The position numbers and the translations under genes are program-made. Under the pieces are notes generated by a model. It saw only the letters and a program-made list of their open reading frames with translations. It was not told the DNA's origin and did no database searches. This document shows positions 20,224-20,918 of a DNA stretch of 20,918 bases, piece after piece (the first letter of the stretch is position 1; each line of letters begins with the position of its first letter). Source of the stretch: a virus; IMG/VR virus record IMGVR_UViG_3300043464_002139, positions 1 through 20,918 of that record. One strand, given 5' to 3'.

Positions 20224-20356
20224 CCACGTGGAACAGGTAGGCGCCATTTAGCCAGACCTCAGCCTCGGTGATGGCGGTCTGCTCGCACAGGGCACGCCAA
20301 ACGACATCAGCCTGCTGCTGATTTGCTGCGTGGATGCGGATCGGGGGGGTTGGCAT
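20138..20356 (-). CDS. Possible small antiparallel gene (72 aa)
   Basis: ATG 20356 opens PTPPIRIHAANQQQADVVWR, ALCEQTAITEAEVWLNGAYL, FHVVRRAGG. The first 50 residues look like a compact alpha/beta domain and are outside the repressor gene. The last 28 lie antiparallel to the repressor 3' end (20138-20223). No ribosome site is evident. A related 37-bp copy of its early coding region lies 110 bp upstream. It could be a real small gene or an expressed antisense to the repressor mRNA. Confidence 0.4.
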   Translation of the reverse strand: MPTPPIRIHAANQQQADVVWRALCEQTAITEAEVWLNGAYLFHVVRRAGGMLTTQREALPVHSPLPVTLVAA

Positions 20357-20451
20357 TTTGCGAAACGGCGTGTTGTAAGTACACTCCAGCCCCCCCTTTT
20401 TCCCGCAGCATCTGCATCATGCTGCAGCAGAATTGCTGCGTGGATGCAGAT
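20305..20451. repeat. Imperfect 37-bp direct repeat, 110 bp apart
   Basis: 20305-20341 and 20415-20451 match at 31 of 37 positions, with TTGCTGCGTGGATGC identical in both (20323-20337 and 20433-20447). The left copy overlaps the start of the 72-residue minus-strand gene; the right copy is noncoding. They could be duplicated gene ends or binding sites. Confidence 0.6.
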
Positions 20452-20653
20452 AGAGCCCTTTACTCTCGCAAGTATGTTGCGAAAGCCTAAGGAACATGCA
20501 GGAAGTGCATAACGCGATAGGGGTAGGCGAAGCGGCTGACTTGGGCAGTATAGCCGTTGCGGTTCCCAAACGGCTTAGGCATGGGGTAGAATTGCAAAGC
20601 CAGGGGACAGCCCCCACGGCCACGCTCTGGCAACACCACCACCGACCCCCACC
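20357..20653. other. Noncoding leader region of the Rad52-family gene
   Basis: No credible gene is seen in these 297 bp. They contain the right 37-bp repeat copy, a 17-bp palindrome (20466-20482), a 7-bp-arm hairpin (AGCCGTT 20552-20558 with AACGGCT 20569-20575), and a TAGAAT that might serve as a -10 at 20587-20592 without a good -35. Probably a regulated promoter region for the recombination gene. Confidence 0.45.
20466..20482. promoter_or_regulatory. 17-bp operator-like palindrome
   Basis: TCGCAA-GTATG-TTGCGA is a perfect inverted repeat with 6-bp arms and 5-bp spacer. Its size fits an HTH dimer site. It lies upstream of the Rad52-family gene and downstream of the repressor-like gene. The half-site TTGCGAAA also occurs alone at 20358-20365. 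Confidence 0.5.
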
Positions 20654-20918
20654 ATGAGCGAAGCCTCTGGGCACGCACCGCCCATCCCACGAAACGGGTT
20701 TTCACCAGAACAGATCACAGCCCTTTCCGGCCCCCTAGCCCGTGCCAACGTCAAGGTGCGCAAGCAGGGCGGCAGTAGTGTTAGCTACATAGAAGGCTGG
20801 GTAGCGATTGCCGAAGCTAATCGAATCTTTGGTTTTGATTGCTGGCAACGTGAAACCATCCTTCTTAGTTGTGCCAACCAGTCAGAGCGTCTTATAGGAA
20901 GAGATCAAAAGCCAGGAT
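20654..20918 (+). CDS. Rad52/Rad22-family single-strand annealing protein, 3' truncated
   Basis: ATG 20654 is followed by FSPEQITALSGPLARANVKV, then GSSVSYIEGWVAIAEANRIF and GFDCWQRETILL. This is the N-terminal signature of the Rad52/Rad22 family: 'L-xPL-xxxxVxxR, YIEGWxxIxxANxIFGFDxW'. The family anneals complementary single strands and supports recombination or DNA-end joining. Only 88 residues are inside the window; the frame is open at the end. Codon use is less GC-rich than that of the repressor-like gene. Phages often carry such proteins near replication genes. No Shine-Dalgarno is evident before the ATG. Confidence 0.85.
   Translation, partial: MSEASGHAPPIPRNGFSPEQITALSGPLARANVKVRKQGGSSVSYIEGWVAIAEANRIFGFDCWQRETILLSCANQSERLIGRDQKPG

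Noticed and set aside
1-20918. tRNA or rRNA genes
   Set aside because: No cloverleaf with conserved T-loop or anticodon arms was recognised by eye, including near the integrase.

Overview
The window reads as part of a temperate phage or plasmid-like prophage genome. The probable host is a GC-rich picocyanobacterium (Synechococcus/Cyanobium type). The host call is inference. It rests on the Rad52-family annealing protein, the integrase type, the endolysin N-terminal domain and the repressor-like protein, all of which resemble picocyanobacterial versions recalled from memory. No rRNA, tRNA, insertion sequence or CRISPR array was found.

Positions 1-8870 (+ strand) are a virion module: a scaffold-like protein cut by the window start, the major capsid protein, a head/decoration candidate, a 72-residue protein, a 1096-residue fibre/spike, and four further appendage or baseplate-like genes, the last three joined by start/stop overlaps. 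No terminase, portal, tail-tube or tape-measure gene is visible. Positions 8988-10503 are a lysis module: two small membrane proteins (holin candidates) and a C39-like peptidase. Two short minus-strand genes face into it and share stop-codon bases with their plus-strand neighbours. Positions 10683-11023 are noncoding, with a tandem repeat and a nested hairpin, followed by a tyrosine integrase (+, 11024-12025).

Positions 19144 down to 12014 (- strand) are the early region. It starts with an O-like replication initiator, then a 251-residue protein, a C5 cytosine methyltransferase, and a series of small genes joined by 1- or 4-nt overlaps. These include an excisionase-like HTH protein, a DUF551 protein and an ASCH-like protein. 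A free-standing HNH endonuclease ends the region and converges on the integrase. Divergent from the initiator are a repressor-like HTH gene (+, 19375-20223) and, at the right edge, a Rad52-family gene cut by the window end.

The most interesting signals are four. (1) A lambda-like origin lies inside the initiator gene: five identical 17-bp iterons, each an inverted repeat, then an A/T-rich stretch and a G/C hairpin. The copies are read in all three frames, so the conservation is at DNA level. (2) The methyltransferase gene carries a 314-codon +1 reading frame whose translation has its own family-like motifs, suggesting dual coding or a frame switch. (3) The same gene is flanked by a 15-bp direct repeat spaced so that recombination would remove it precisely. 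(4) The integrase 3' end and the adjoining HNH gene share a lower-GC codon style, suggesting homing with replacement of the catalytic end of the integrase. Plus-strand late genes, the integrase and the early genes are contiguous, which fits an unintegrated phage genome with attP near 10683-11023.
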